Below are positions 1 to 13,000 of a stretch of 64,000 nucleotides of DNA, one piece after another. Source of the stretch: Pseudovirgaria hyperparasitica (Eukaryota; Ascomycota; Dothideomycetes; Acrospermales; Acrospermaceae); assembly GCF_010093815.1 (NCBI RefSeq), contig NW_022985570.1, forward strand, positions 67,695 to 131,694. Direction: 5' to 3'. The position numbers and the translations under genes were made by a program. Position 1 is the first letter of the stretch, and each line of letters starts with the position of its first letter. The notes below the pieces were generated by a model. It was given only the letters and a program-made list of their open reading frames with translations, was not told where the DNA came from and searched no databases.

Positions 1-627
1 TGTGAAACTGTTCTCAAGTCATTGCATCATATCTTACCCCAAAAGAGGTGGGCAAGGTCGTTCCATATGTGGCACAACGACTTGCACGGGGAGAACATCT
101 TCGTGGACGCAGACGATCCTACAGTGATCCTCACGATCATCGACTGGCAATCGACATTCATCGCTCCACTATTCGATCATGTCATGACCCCGGTATTCTT
201 AAACTATGATGGGCCGGCCGTGCAAGGCATGGAACGCCCTACGCCTCCTAAATTTCCAGAAGATATAGATGAAGACGCTAAAGCCATAATTGGGAGATTG
301 TATGAAAATCAAGTGCTCGCTTCAGCCTATAAGCATCTGCTAAAACGTAACATCGAGCCAATTTTCGATGCTATTATGTACGAGGAGTCCACAGCTTCTG
401 CTGTACTGACTGCATCTCGAAATCTGTTCGAGACAGGAGAGGCACTCTGTCTAGGCTCCATCGCAGCACTCGAGGATTCTCCCGTTCAATTCTCTGGACC
501 CATACTAGCAGACATAGAAAAGGACGCCGAACGAACGCTGGATAGTATGAACGCTATGATGGTAATTAAAGAAGCCCTTGGCTCTTTGTTCCCGGAGAAA
601 GGAATCGTTCGACCAGAGCGATACTAA
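1..627 (+). CDS. APH/AIM9-like phosphotransferase, 3' part, early stop
   Basis: The frame is open from the first base of the window, so the 5' end lies outside. The readable part is the C-lobe of a protein-kinase-like (APH/choline kinase fold) enzyme: a Brenner motif H-N-D-L-H-G-E-N-I with the catalytic Asp and metal-binding Asn, then I-D-W-Q in place of the DFG/IDWE motif. Fungal proteins of this type are commonly annotated as phosphotransferase family or AIM9-like; their substrates are mostly unknown. A TAA at 625-627 ends the frame after a P-E-R-Y motif. The same frame continues for 35 sense codons to a TAA at 733-735 and ends W-P-F-D-D, which looks like the usual family C-terminus. This suggests a recent nonsense change, with AT-rich decayed DNA starting just downstream. 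Family call good; functional state uncertain. Confidence 0.65.
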   Translation, partial: CETVLKSLHHILPQKRWARSFHMWHNDLHGENIFVDADDPTVILTIIDWQSTFIAPLFDHVMTPVFLNYDGPAVQGMERPTPPKFPEDIDEDAKAIIGRLYENQVLASAYKHLLKRNIEPIFDAIMYEESTASAVLTASRNLFETGEALCLGSIAALEDSPVQFSGPILADIEKDAERTLDSMNAMMVIKEALGSLFPEKGIVRPERY

Positions 628-735
628 GATACAAAGGCAGCGCTCCGCCGTGTAAAAGAGCAGGTCTTTACTGATTTCTTAAGCACACCTGAAGATCGTC
701 GGATCTGGGAAGACGTGTGGCCATTTGACGATTAA
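628..735 (+). pseudogene. Stranded C-terminal codons of the APH-like gene
   Basis: These are 35 codons in the same frame as the upstream kinase, after its stop. They encode a charged helix-like stretch and the ending I-W-E-D-V-W-P-F-D-D, typical of the C-terminus of this fungal kinase family. They are read only if the upstream TAA is a sequencing error or is read through. Confidence 0.45.
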
Positions 736-1330
736 AATTCTATACATAGAATAGTCTGTATAGAACAGAAGCTATCCGTGTATTATAGTGTTAGATAGTG
801 TACCATGATAGTTATAATAGACCTATAATAGTCTAGAATGGTCTAAGATAAGTACCATGGACATATCTTAGTAAACCTAGCCCCTTACGTAGTCGAACGC
901 CAAGCTACTAAGGCGGTAGTTATTCTTATAAGGGTCTAAGATTTTCTAGTTTCTTATTTATCTATGATTATATTAAAAAATTTAGTTTTATAAACATTAA
1001 GACGTTTTATAGACCTTACTACTTAATTTATTATTAGAGTTTAACCTTATTAAAAGTAATTTTATACTTATAAACTATTCTAAATAATAAAGTACTAAAT
1101 ATATATAGAATACTAAACTAATAAATCAAATATACTATATAAACTATACTACTACTAATATAAGAATAGAGCTAATATATAGTAGTATAGCTAGATAGAA
1201 TAATAGAGTATATTCTATTATAGAATAAATTACTACTAAGCTCTCTTAGTAGTAATTAAAGAGTATATATATAAAGTAGTACTACCTATATATTATAACT
1301 ATATTTTGTTTTAATCTTTATCTAATACAT
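736..1330. repeat. AT-rich, TpA-rich RIP-like relic
   Basis: About 600 bp made almost wholly of A and T, rich in TA and poor in CA and TG, with many short tata and ctat runs and no coding potential. The borders are sharp: a kinase reading frame on the left, and normal composition from about 1330 on the right. This is the signature left by repeat-induced point mutation on old repeats in ascomycetes. I cannot name the original repeat. Confidence 0.6.
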
Positions 1331-1641
1331 TCTCGCGTGTAAAGCCGAAGCTTTTTACCACCTTGGGAGGAAATGCGGAGGTGTAGAGCCCTAGAGCTAG
1401 TCCACTAGCGGACCGGTTAATCACTTACGCCACCAAGTTTAGCGTTGGGGAACTAAAAGGGCAAGCTGGCAGCACCATGGATCCGAGGCCGCCATGCATG
1501 AAATGACATGTGCGTTGTACTGTGTCTATCTATTATACATAGGTCAGCGTTGCGCATCCGTCGAGCGCCAATTTGCGATTTTCTCCTCCTCTAAGTAGCT
1601 TGACATCGAACAATCAACTGCCACGACCACCAACTACCAGC
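1331..1641. other. Promoter region of the HsbA-like gene
   Basis: A gene-free stretch of normal composition between the AT-rich relic and the secreted-protein gene. It includes a pyrimidine-rich run (ttttctcctcctc) near 1577, about 65 bp before the start codon, usual near fungal transcription starts. I see no other signal. Confidence 0.3.
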
Positions 1642-2247
1642 ATGCTTTGTCTCACATCGTTGGCTGTTGTACTTGCTTTCAGCACACAGCTCGCTTTCGC
1701 AGCCGACGCCAGCAGTGTGATTGCCAAATTATACCAGATCGGAAACGGCACAGTTCAGATCACAAATGACACCGCCGCCTTCACTGGAGGTGTGTCAGGC
1801 CTTCCATACGCACTCCAAGTGCAACAAGACGCAGTCATTGTACATGAATACGCCGAATTTGGCACCATGGAATCCAATGCCGCTGCACCGTTTGAAGAAG
1901 CTTCCATCGACGTTGCAGATGTGCTTTTGACTTTGTCAGATCAAGTCACAAGCACTCTGAAAGGAGTACAAGGCAAGGCGAGCACGTTTGGGGAATTAGG
2001 ACCAATTGTGCTTGCGACCCTGTACCAGTTGAGACTCGACACGAATGCTCTCGCAAATGCCACAATCGCGAAGATGACGGAGGACATTCAGGCGATTGCA
2101 CCAATTGCAGTGGAGCAGCTGAACGCGGCATTCGATGGTGCGATTGCGGCTTACGGCGGGAACGGTACGTGCTACAGTGTTTGCTTTGTGATGACAAAAT
2201 CGACTGACATAATTGTAGTCCCGACAACCGGGTCCAGTAACAAGTAG
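1642..2247 (+). CDS. HsbA-like secreted cell-wall protein
   Basis: The first ATG of the frame is at 1642; earlier in-frame codons are not ATG. It opens with a 20-residue signal peptide ending L-A-F-A before A-D-A-S. The mature part is Ala- and Thr-rich, helical and without internal membrane segments. Its size (183 aa when spliced) and pattern, with N-glycosylation sites N-G-T, N-D-T and N-A-T, fit the hydrophobic surface binding protein A / cell-wall galactomannoprotein family. A likely intron lies at 2165-2218 (GTACGT...GTAG) with a ctgac branch site. It is 54 bp, a multiple of three without a stop, so retention adds 18 residues including two Cys. Members coat hydrophobic surfaces or sit in the wall; the role here is inferred from family alone. 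Confidence 0.7.
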   Translation: MLCLTSLAVVLAFSTQLAFAADASSVIAKLYQIGNGTVQITNDTAAFTGGVSGLPYALQVQQDAVIVHEYAEFGTMESNAAAPFEEASIDVADVLLTLSDQVTSTLKGVQGKASTFGELGPIVLATLYQLRLDTNALANATIAKMTEDIQAIAPIAVEQLNAAFDGAIAAYGGNGTCYSVCFVMTKSTDIIVVPTTGSSNK

Positions 2248-4004
2248 ATATCAAAGATGTACAGGCGAGATGAATTCTTCACAGTCTCGATCATTTGAGC
2301 AGCCAAAAGGAAGTCCGCCATTTGATGCATGAATTGACGCATCATTTCATAATCCTTTATGGGATCTGGCTCGCTCATGAGACACTGTTCAATGACTCTT
2401 CGTGCTTGGCAATACCATTATTGTCCTGGAGTTTGTATGGTCTTGTTGAGATCAGCTCATACGTTAATTTCGTGGGACATTATTAAATCCGAGACGGACT
2501 TTCTGTTCAACACTGGTCAGAAACACAATGAATTGAGCTTTGTTCACCCGTGGTACTCACTGCACATCCTAAGAATAATTCACGTCTACACCTATAAGAA
2601 ACTCACCTAACCGCCCCTGTCATGTCGTGTTCAATTCTCCTTGCAGTCTAGAATAGCTTTTTTTTCTGAATATCCCACATCGGGCATGACCACTACGTCG
2701 TGTCGGCATTCAGTCAAGGCCGGTTCATTGATCGAAACACTCATGCTGATCCTGAGATCGCATACCGAAGGAATTTCTGGGAAAAGTATTCCAGCTATGA
2801 TAAAAGCTTCTCACCAGGTATGGGTCAACATCGATGATTTAACATGCTTCGGAACCTCGCACTAGCTCACTATGCAACCTATTTTCCCGATTTTTGTAAT
2901 GGTGATGTAACAGATCGTACGCTCATTGGTCGAGAGCTTCATGAAGTTTTGATTGTGTGCTAATACCATTGTTCAGACCCAATTATCGACGAACAGAATC
3001 TGCCTGCATAACGAGCAAGTGTACCGTACTCGTGGCTTCAACTGTCCTACGTCGTTCATCAAGCTACGATTAAAAACAGACAGCAGCAATACATTGGTAA
3101 AGATGGCTATGAACGCGGAAATAAGTACTAAACCAATGATGGAAAACAGTAATGGTAGGCCCCAGGCGTAGATTGTATTGCTTCCTGATTGAAACGGAGT
3201 GCTGACTAGGTATAGTCGTTGGCGGTCAATTAGCACTCTTTTCCAAAGATATCCCGAATGGCTTCTTCCGTGACGGGTTTTGCAGGACGGGGCCAGAAGA
3301 TGAAGGCAAACACTCTGTTGCGGCTACTATGACGGCATCATTTCTTGACTTCACAGTGAGGAGCTCTTGAGCGTAATCTCGTAATATTAAACACTCATAA
3401 ATTATCGACCATCACAGTCTTCAAAGGGGAACAATCTTAAAGCAGCAGGAGTTGAACCAGGACAAAAATGGTGCCTATATGCCGATCGATGGTCAGAAGT
3501 AATGACAGCTGCACAGGAGGGACAACTACACAAAGAAGCAGTGGCAAAGGTCAATCTTACCGCAACACACCAAGCAGCTTTGAGAACAGTCAGCTATAAG
3601 GACCTCAAGCAGTCTGCAGCGGAAGGGTTTGCACACGGGAACTGGAGACAAGAGTCGCACCACAATCCGGAAAACAATGGACGTATGACGAAGGAGCATG
3701 ACAAGATTTCGAGCCATGATCTTTCGATGGCGCCTGGGAAAGGGACTGAAGTGAAAGGCACAAGGGGTGAACGAGGATAGTATAAGATTCAGCGTAAGGA
3801 AAATTGCGTACAATAATTTCGTACGGAAATAAAATCGGAGTCATCTCTTCGCACTCGCAATACTTTCACACCGTGGTAAGCTCTCTGTAACGACTCGAGC
3901 GTGTGACCTTCTTATATGGGAGAAAGGCCCATAACTGTCTATATACTATGAAACTCTTAATTCCAAAGCGCGCAAGTTCTGAGAGCAAGGCTACATGCAT
4001 TATA
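2248..4004. other. Gene-poor spacer with a possible membrane-protein fragment
   Basis: I find no gene I can support over 1.75 kb. On the minus strand at 2973-3236 an open stretch encodes one strongly hydrophobic segment (W-G-L-P-L-L-F-S-I-I-G-L-V-L-I) followed by basic residues, as in a membrane protein, but with no ATG or clear flanking exons; it may be a gene remnant. A 92-codon hydrophilic frame at 3502-3780 (+) has an ATG but no recognisable feature. The 3' end of the NRPS gene follows at 4005. Confidence 0.3.
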
Positions 4005-7000
4005 TCAAGCACCTAAGCTTTCCAAGCAATCACCAATTGTGACATCAAGAATTTCGGCGAAATTCTTGATACCCCTCGTAGAGTCTGTCGTGTTCTGGTC
4101 GCTAACTTCGAGCACGCCTTCACACTTAATACCAAAGTCCAACCCACTTCCATCTCCCCTTGGCCCAATATCGACATAGAGATTTCCGTCACAAATCATT
4201 TCTACCAAACCATTGCTTACACTGTTCATATCGTCCACAGCTGACTTGCCGGACAGCTCATGTTCAGGTGCGAAGTCTGTTGGGAAGCCGATATGCAATG
4301 GCTGAAACAATGCCTTTTCCTCCTTAGTACCAGTGTTTTCATTAGTCTCGGCATCTAGTACATCGCGTCGGAACAGAAGATTTAAGAATGCATTAAACGG
4401 CAGCCTATCACCCTTGAAGCCCGCCCACTTCAAAACATCAATCATTCGACTCTGTTCAAATGCGGTGCGCTCGCCTAACATCTTCTGCACAGTCTTTGCT
4501 GCATCTAGTGGTCTCATTTCCATGACATTTGGTAAACCGAGAGGCAGCATATTTATGCATGGTCCGGCAATAGGACCATTGATGTCTTCGATAGATGCTG
4601 AGCGGCCATGTTGATAGAAGCCGAACAGGGGATCATGCGTCGAAGTCAAATTCGCGAGAACGCGCGCAAATGCTACGAGAACGATGTGATGAAGATTGAT
4701 GTCATGCTGCCTGCATTTAGCTTCTACTTTAACGATATCAATAGGCGAGCCATGGACCAGTACGAATGTCTGCTGCTGTGCGCGTATTCCGTCCTGAATT
4801 TGGAAAATCTGCTTCCTAGTGACGTGCGTTGACTTGCATGATCCTATCGCATGCTTCCAGAATTTCGCTTGATCGGAGTGTTTGATCTTATGGAGACTGT
4901 TGATTACGAACTTGGAGAAAGGAACGTTATCGTCTATAGAAGCATTTCCTGCATACAAGCTTGCGAGCTCAGATATCAGGCGTGGCATACTGTAGGCGTC
5001 GTAGAGTGTATGATGTAGCATCAGCACAATGCCTTGACCATCCTTGGCAATGATATGGCGAAGACGTATGGGAGGAACGTAAAAATCCGATGGTGCTCTT
5101 ACTTCTCTGTGGACTGTTTCACGTGTAGCTTCGAGGAGAGATCTGGATGGATTCTCAACCACAGAGAATGTGTTATCTTGCCACTTCGTTTCGGTATCAG
5201 CGCTCAGGACCACTTGCACGGTCCTTCCGTCCTCAGTAGCAATGATTGTCGTGCGCAGGATGGGGTTCCTCTCAATGAGCTTTAACCAAGCAATCAACAG
5301 CTTACCAGAATCCAAGGTTTCTTGTACTTTGTATGACCAGGCTGGCTCATATGTTGTCTTTCCGGATTTTAGCCACCCAGCAATATACCATTCCTGTCCA
5401 GGTAATAGTGGCAACACATCCTCAACCTGGTCCGCTCTAACCGTAAGTATTTTCAAGGCAGCAGTCTTCAACTTGTCTGGAACAAGGTCCCTTTGTGCGA
5501 CATCGTGTGTTTCAACAAGCCTTGAAGATCGAAGAGCGAATTCACAAATGCGACCCAGAGTGATTCCACCAACGATGTCAGCGGCACTGATACGCGCACC
5601 ACTCTTACGGCATTTCTGTGCGACTTGAATAGCTGCGATAGAGTCGAGACCAATAGAAAATATACTGGTTGCCAAGGTGATGGCATCCTTATGAACCTGG
5701 CATACTTCTGCCATTGCCGTCCGAATACTTTCCGCAAACTTCGATACAGCTTCGGTATCATAGTCTAAACTTTCTTCTTTCATCACTGTCAGAGGTAATT
5801 GTACCAGACCTCGAGGAACAGCAAGTATTGACCTGGCCGGGCTTTCAAGTATATCGAATAGTGCATCGTGGAAAGTATCCATCAAAGCATCGATCTGCTC
5901 GTTAGTGATGCGCGCGTTCGAGCGAGCCACCAACTGGGTCGCGTTTTGTTCGATTTCAAAGTTGAGCCGGTATTCTGAAGGCGCCAAGACTGAGTCGCCA
6001 TCAATGGGCTCCCAATACTTTTCTGTTGCTTCACGGATACCCTGATCTAATTTTTGGAATGTGAATAGGCTGTCGATCAGGGGTGGTCCAGTCGGGTTAC
6101 TTTGCTTGCGCCAAAGCTTCTGGACGTCGGCTAGGGACGCATGCTGGTAGTCAATGGCTTTTGTCATCGAGCTTCGAATATTACGCATCGTGGACTTGTT
6201 CAAGGCAAGTTTGTTGGCGAGTTTTATTCGAACTGGGACAGTATTGAATAACGGCCCGATGATCTGGTCTGCGGCTTCCACTGCCAAGGTCCTTCCGGCG
6301 AGGACTTGACCAAAGGTAACATCTCGTCTACCAACAAGCATGGCCAACGCTTTGCCAAATGCAAGAAGGCAAGCATCTTGTATGGTGAAGCCTTGTTCCC
6401 GACAAGTCTCCAGCATTGTGGACAGTGCTCGATCGAAGACAATTGTTCGAAGAACAGGCTTGGTAATCTCGTTGCCCACGGGGACTGGGATTCGAATGCT
6501 CTCATAGCCACGTAGGCTTGTAGCCCAGTATTGTACGGCCTCCTCTTGTCTCGCAGAAATAGCCTCGGCCGCCAGGTAGAATGGAGTTGTTCTAACGGCG
6601 ACCTCGTGTTGAAGATATTCAGCAAGCTGCCGGAACATATTCACGATAGAAATACCATCATATAAACTGTGATGGAGAGATATGGACAGCAATCGCTCAT
6701 TGTCCGATTGGATGATATTTATCGCGAGTGGAGTATGATGGAAGTCGGCCTCGTCGTTAAACCTCATCTTCGATACGACACGCTCCATTTCTTCCCGTGC
6801 GTCTAGTGTTTTGGTCAAACGGACTCTAGCTACGGACTGCGAATGAACCACAGCAATCCACTGAGATACGTCTCGTTCTAGTCTGCGGAATGAAGTTCTC
6901 ATTATGTCACTTTTACTGATCAGTGTCACGCAAGCCCGCTTGAGTGACGTCGAGTCCACATGAGACATCACTCTTACAACGTGATGATGGACGTAGAGCT

Positions 7001-10000
7001 TGCCATCAACTGACAGAGTTTGCGTGATCATGCCACTCTGAAGCGGTGTCGCCACATAACAATGCTGAACATCGTTCTCGGCAGTGAGTAGCCCAGCAGA
7101 TAGAAGCTGAGATTTGAGGGTCTGGGAGGATATATTGTCTGACTCGAGCGTAGAGGGGCGCGACTGTTCGTTTCTGCCATCGTAATTTTCCCCGGAGTCT
7201 TCATTCCCGTTCAAACTGTCGTTCACTCCGCCACTCGCATTCCCACTTCGCTTTCTATTGGTGCGGGGAATAGAACTGTACTCTTCGCCTATATTCTCTT
7301 TCGCTTTCTGCTTTATTTCCATCAAGGCCTTGATACTTCCAGATCGGATCACATCAGCCGAAGACATCTGAAATCCTTGTTTGCGCAGCTGCTGCGAAAA
7401 CCTAATCGCAACAATGGAATCAATGCCCAGATGAATGAACAGGGTGCGCTTTCCGATCTGTTCTGGAGGCACAGAGCAGAATGTTGATACCAGGTCTCGG
7501 AGCTGGCTTTCTTCTACACTCCATTCCTCGCCATTTGTAGCTGATTCCTCATTGCTGCTGTCGTCTGGAATATGCGCAGGCTCGGTAATACCTAGATCAC
7601 GCAGATAAATTTCAGAACCATCAGAGATGTCGTTAACGAGCATCTCGATATTCTTAAGGAACTCCCTTGCCCTTGTGGCATCGCCAAAGGCACCCGTGAA
7701 GCCAAGACCAGCTTTGATTATATCGTTACTAGAATCGATTTCGAATTCAACTGCAAGCGCATAGTCGACAGAAATGGAATTTTCCACTTGTCTCCATGGT
7801 GACGTGCCCTCGTATATTCCACCTCCGAGTACCACAGAGAAGAGACAATCGTACAGAGGCCTGTTAGCTCCCACCCATCTTTGAATGTCACGTGGGGAGG
7901 TATGTTGAAACTCAAGGGCCTGGGCGCCGCTGGACTGCAGGCTAGAGAGTAAGTCCGTAATAGTGCGGGAACCAAATTCTCGAATGTTTGCTCGTTGAGG
8001 AATAGTCGTGATGCATGGGAATATCAACTTATCCGATCCATCCACTGAGCCCGTACGCCCGGAGAGGACATGTCCAAAGATAACATCATCCGAGTCCTGT
8101 GCTTGGGCTAATGATAGCGCATATGCACCTTGAAGTAGAGTTGACAAAGTGAGCTTCATAGGTCTCACAAGGTCCTCTAACTTGGAGAGGCTGCGCTCAA
8201 ATGTCCGTGATACCTCGCTAAGGTGAGTGTCTGTCGAGTCACCAAGTAACTTTGTTCGTTGCCAATTCGACATAGAATTTGTCCAAAACTCTTTTGCGCG
8301 ACCTGCATCCAAAGAAGTAATGTACTCGACCATCTGTCTTGGTCCAGGTCTACTTGAAATTTGCTTCGACTCATAGAGATCGCGAAGATCCTTGAAAAGC
8401 GAGGTCAAAGATATGCCATCATATATCGCGTGATGAATAGATACACACGCACAATACCGACTAGTGCTTGTAGATTGCCAAACGGATACGCGAAGAGGTG
8501 CCTCGGTTGTGATTTTGCTCGTAATATCTTGGTTGTGAATGTCTGAAAGGAAGTCGTATCGGGTTTTTTGATCCAGTACAATGTCTAAATTGTCATGAAC
8601 TGTCCAGTTTAACGGAGCATACTCAGCCTTGATAGCAATTTGATAGACATGGTCGTTCTTCAGGACGAATATGGTTCGCAGTATGCTATTCCTCGATACA
8701 ATCTCCCGAAGAGCGTTCTCAAGCTTTGCAACGTCCACGCCCTCTTCCAATTCTAGAAGGATGTTGTTGATGTATGACCCATCTGTCGCATCAATCAAAG
8801 AGCTCGCGATCAGAGTTTCCTGCAAGGGCATACAAGGTAAGATATACTCAATTTCATTCTGTGGGACAGGGAGTCCCTCCTGGTGGAACAATTCTTGTTC
8901 GTTCTGCGATATGAGGTCGCGTGCTTTCGCAAGGGAAGCCTCCCTGGCCGTCTTTGTCGCCGCATCAGATCTGGGATAGGTAGCCACGTCTTCAATCGTG
9001 GGGTTCTGCATAAGTTTTGCTACACTGCAGCTATAGCCCATAGCTCTGAGCTTGGTGAATATACTGATAGCAGCGAGACTATCAACTCCAAGTTCGAACA
9101 GAGTCGTGCTGGGGGCTACATTATCACTTCCTTTGGGAATAACTTCTTTGATAATATCGCGAATCGCAGTTTCCTCATCATTCAGCATGCTGTTTGTTTT
9201 ATCATCATGGCGGCCTAGGTTCCCGTGAAATATGCTGAGAGAGATACCGAAGAATATTTTTGTGAGTAGCTTGTTCTCAGCTTTTCCAGAGGTGACAGCG
9301 AGAGGTACATAGCTAAGCGGGACAATTAAATCTGGAACCATGTATGCAGCAAGTGACTTGCGACATAGAGCCCTCAGGGTGTTATTGATATCTTTGACTG
9401 TGTCATCTAGAACCGTTGGCGGCTCGGGGTTCTGTTTTGTATTTGACCTGGACGTTGCAATGAAGGACACTAGCTGTAATCTTGAACTATCAGGGTGCCT
9501 CAACACCAATGAAGCAACATCAATAGGGTCTCGGGAAGCCATACGAACACCCTCGGACACTTCACCAAGCTCTACTCGCTGTCCGCGAATCTTGACCTGG
9601 TCATCTTTCCTCCCAAGGAACTGAATGCTGGAATCAGGCATCATGCGAACTATGTCACCTGTTCTATACATGCGTGATCCTCGGAAATCATCCACGAAGC
9701 CTTTCGCATCTGGCCGGTTGTGATATCCGTTTGCAATAAGGCTGCCAGTGAAACAGAGCTCGCCGGGCATACCACGTTTGACATACTGTTCTGAATTTGG
9801 TACCAACACATGTGCTCTACTATCACCTAGTGGTGAGCCGATATTGCTGGGATTGGAGTCCGGGAGCAACTTTGTAGAACAAAGGCCAATCGTAGCTTCT
9901 GTTGGACCATATGCATTTATGAGGCCGACCCTGTCATGAGCACCCCAGAGCTTTTTCGTCTTCTGAGACATCTTCTCGCCACCTACACCGAGATAGTGTA

Positions 10001-13000
10001 AATATGGCGCGTCATCTGGCGTTAATCCGGTCTGATCGAGCAACGATGGGACGAAGCTGGCATGTGAAATTCTAAGTACTCGTAAGGCAAGGGCCAGGTC
10101 GTCTAGAAGGATCGTTCGCGAAGCAGATGTAGCACAAAGTCCATGTTTCCAAGCAAGAAACATTTCTCCAATGTGAACATCAAAGGCGCGGCTGGCAAGA
10201 CAAAGGTAGGCTCCTTTACCTCCTAGATTTCTGGTAGCGGGGACAACTTCACAGATAAAGTCAGACTGGGCTTCAGTAAAAGCGCTCAGGTTACCACGGC
10301 TGACCATGACACCCTTCGGTCTGCCCGTAGAGCCAGATGTATAGAGGAGGTAGGAATTATCGTCAAGGTTTTCTTCATTTGTGTCATTCGTCTCCTGTTC
10401 GTCGCTCTCATCTAAGCAGCGCTCAATATCATCATCGTTGCTACCGATCACTTTGCAGGCATACGGGATAACAACGTCATCGAGAAGCCCTTCAGTGCTG
10501 AAGATTAGTGTTGCACCACTGTCCTCAAGGAGAAAGGACTTTCGTTCAGCGGGGAAGCTCTCTTCTATTGGAACGTAACAGTTTGAAGATTTCATAATTC
10601 CAATCGCCACGGCAAAAGACCATAGGGTCCTACCCATACAGACAGCGATGGCCTTCCGGTGGGCATTCTTTGTGCGTAAAAATCGTGCAACCCGCTCTGC
10701 AGCTGCATTAAGCTCACTGTAAGTCCAGCATACAGAGTCCGCATGAGTATCATGGATCTGGCTAGCAATCTCTACAGCTTTCCAATCTGGCTGTATTTCC
10801 GCCCAGTGTTCAACCCAATAGGTCGGGGAAACGGTAACAGGAAATTTTCTCGTTTCTCTGTGTGGTGTGATTGACAATAGTTCTTCTGGGAGAAAGGAAG
10901 TGAGGTGTTCAATGGGCTTATCAACATGATACACCATGGCAGTGACTAATGCATCAAGCTGTTTGCAGAGTAGCTGCTGTTGTTCATCAGATACTATACT
11001 CTGGTCGACAGAAAGTTCAAAATGTAGCTTTTCTGCCTTGGGCCATACGTGCAGCACCAATGGATGCTCAACAGAGAGGTCAAGCATATCCGGTGTCTGG
11101 GTCCACAAAGAGGGTTTTCCGTCTTTCTCATCAACGGGTTCGTTCTCAACATTAAAAATGTAAAGTGCCGGATAGAGTATATCGTTGGAATCTTGGCCCA
11201 AGGCTTCTTTGACTACTCGTGGTCTGACTGAACGGTTTGCCATGACACTCCTGTAAAGCTGACTCTGGGTCTTTAAGACATCACTCATGAGCCCTGGCAT
11301 CTTTCTGAACGGAACAGGTATCGTCGAAACAAGGGGTCCAATAGCCGTCGCAAGATCAGGGTGCACAACGCGCTCGTCCACTACCTCTCCAAGTAGTACG
11401 TTCTCTTTTTCTAGCATCTCCGAGAGCAGGAGACACCATGCAAGTCGGATTATCGTTGAGGCCGACGTCATGTGAAACCTTGAAGCTACGTCGCGAATCT
11501 TTTGGTAACTCAAGCTACTCTCAAATTCTTGCGTCCGGTGTACGATGTTGTCGTCAGAGTTTGACTTGCTTCGGAGGCCGACAAGGCCGTCTGCTTCATC
11601 ATTATCAGAGAATCCATGAAGCGTCTTTCGCCAGAATGTATTGCAATTTTCTTGGCTGTCAAGAACGGAGGACTGTCTGACGGCGTCTTCCAATTGAGTA
11701 CGTTTGGTCGGTTTTGAGAGACCGTCGTAGTACCTCTGCAAATCTTCCATGACGAAGCTTAACGATGGTCCATCAAAGACCGAGTGGTGTATACTGAACA
11801 GCATTGTTCGGCCCTCTTCATGTTTGAAGATGGTTACGGCCCACAATGGGCGCGAATACATTTCTTCATGATGCTTTACGTATAGTTCGTTGGCGCGTCT
11901 CTTTGCAGACTCTTGCGAAAAATCAGTCACTTCACGTTCTGACCAGTCGATATTCGCATCTTGATGTATCACTTGTAGGAATGTCAGAGCATGATCCTGA
12001 ACAGCGCTCGGGGCGTTGGCGACACTAGCTGTGGCGAGAAAAGTAGTACGTAAAGCTGATGTATTAGAAGCCAGGTTTTCCCATGCAGCTCGAAGACGGG
12101 GCATGTCGATCTCTGAGCCTAGAGAAGAGGCGCGGTGAATCCAGTATGCTTGCGGCGATCGCAATGTCTCGCTGAGGATATTCTCCTGTATGACTAAAGC
12201 TGGAGCAACTGTGAAGGCGCCTCCTCTTGTAATATGACGCTTGACTGGATCATGCCAGTCACTATTAAATCCGGCTAGCGAACTCTTTGTCGCATTTCCA
12301 TCAGCATTCGATGATGACGACTTTGCTGCTAGATCTGCCAGAGTACGGGAACTAAGAGCTTCCATGACAGATATCGAGGAACCAGTTTTTCTTAGACGAG
12401 CAACGAGGCGAATTGCTCGGATGGAATCGAGGCCAAGAGCAGCAAGACTACTAGAAGGCCCAAGCGAGGACCTTGTAACTCCGGTAAGGTTGGCCACTAT
12501 TTCGATAAGGCTTTCGTGTTTCGCTGGCCATGCGCTAAAGTCACTGGCCGTCGATGCTCCTTCTCCCTCTATCAGGGATCTCCATTTAGAAAGGTCGCTA
12601 AAATGTAGGAGCCTGATGAGGGCTTTGCGATCGATCTTGTTGGAAACACTATGGGGTATGCGGTTTACCATGAGGTAGATATTCGGTAGCATAGCTTCGG
12701 GTAATTCCAACTCCGCCGACCTAGCAATCTCTTTTGCAAGAACAGCTGCTCTTGGATTTATGAGAGCTCTCAGATCCTGGGTATCCGCGAACTCCGGACT
12801 GACGACAAAGGCTGCAAGTATATTCTCATCACCAGATGTGTCCGTAGGCGCACAAAACAAAACAGCAGCATTTTCAACAGAGCTATGACATTCCTGTATC
12901 GAATATGCGATTTCACTAAGCTCCATACGGATGCCCCTGATCTTGATTAGATCGTCTTCTCGCCCAACGAACTCAAAAGTGCCATCGGAAAGCTGGCGAA

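Noticed and set aside
3502-3780. 92-codon hydrophilic frame
   Set aside because: It has an ATG but no homology pattern or supporting signals; too weak to list as a gene.
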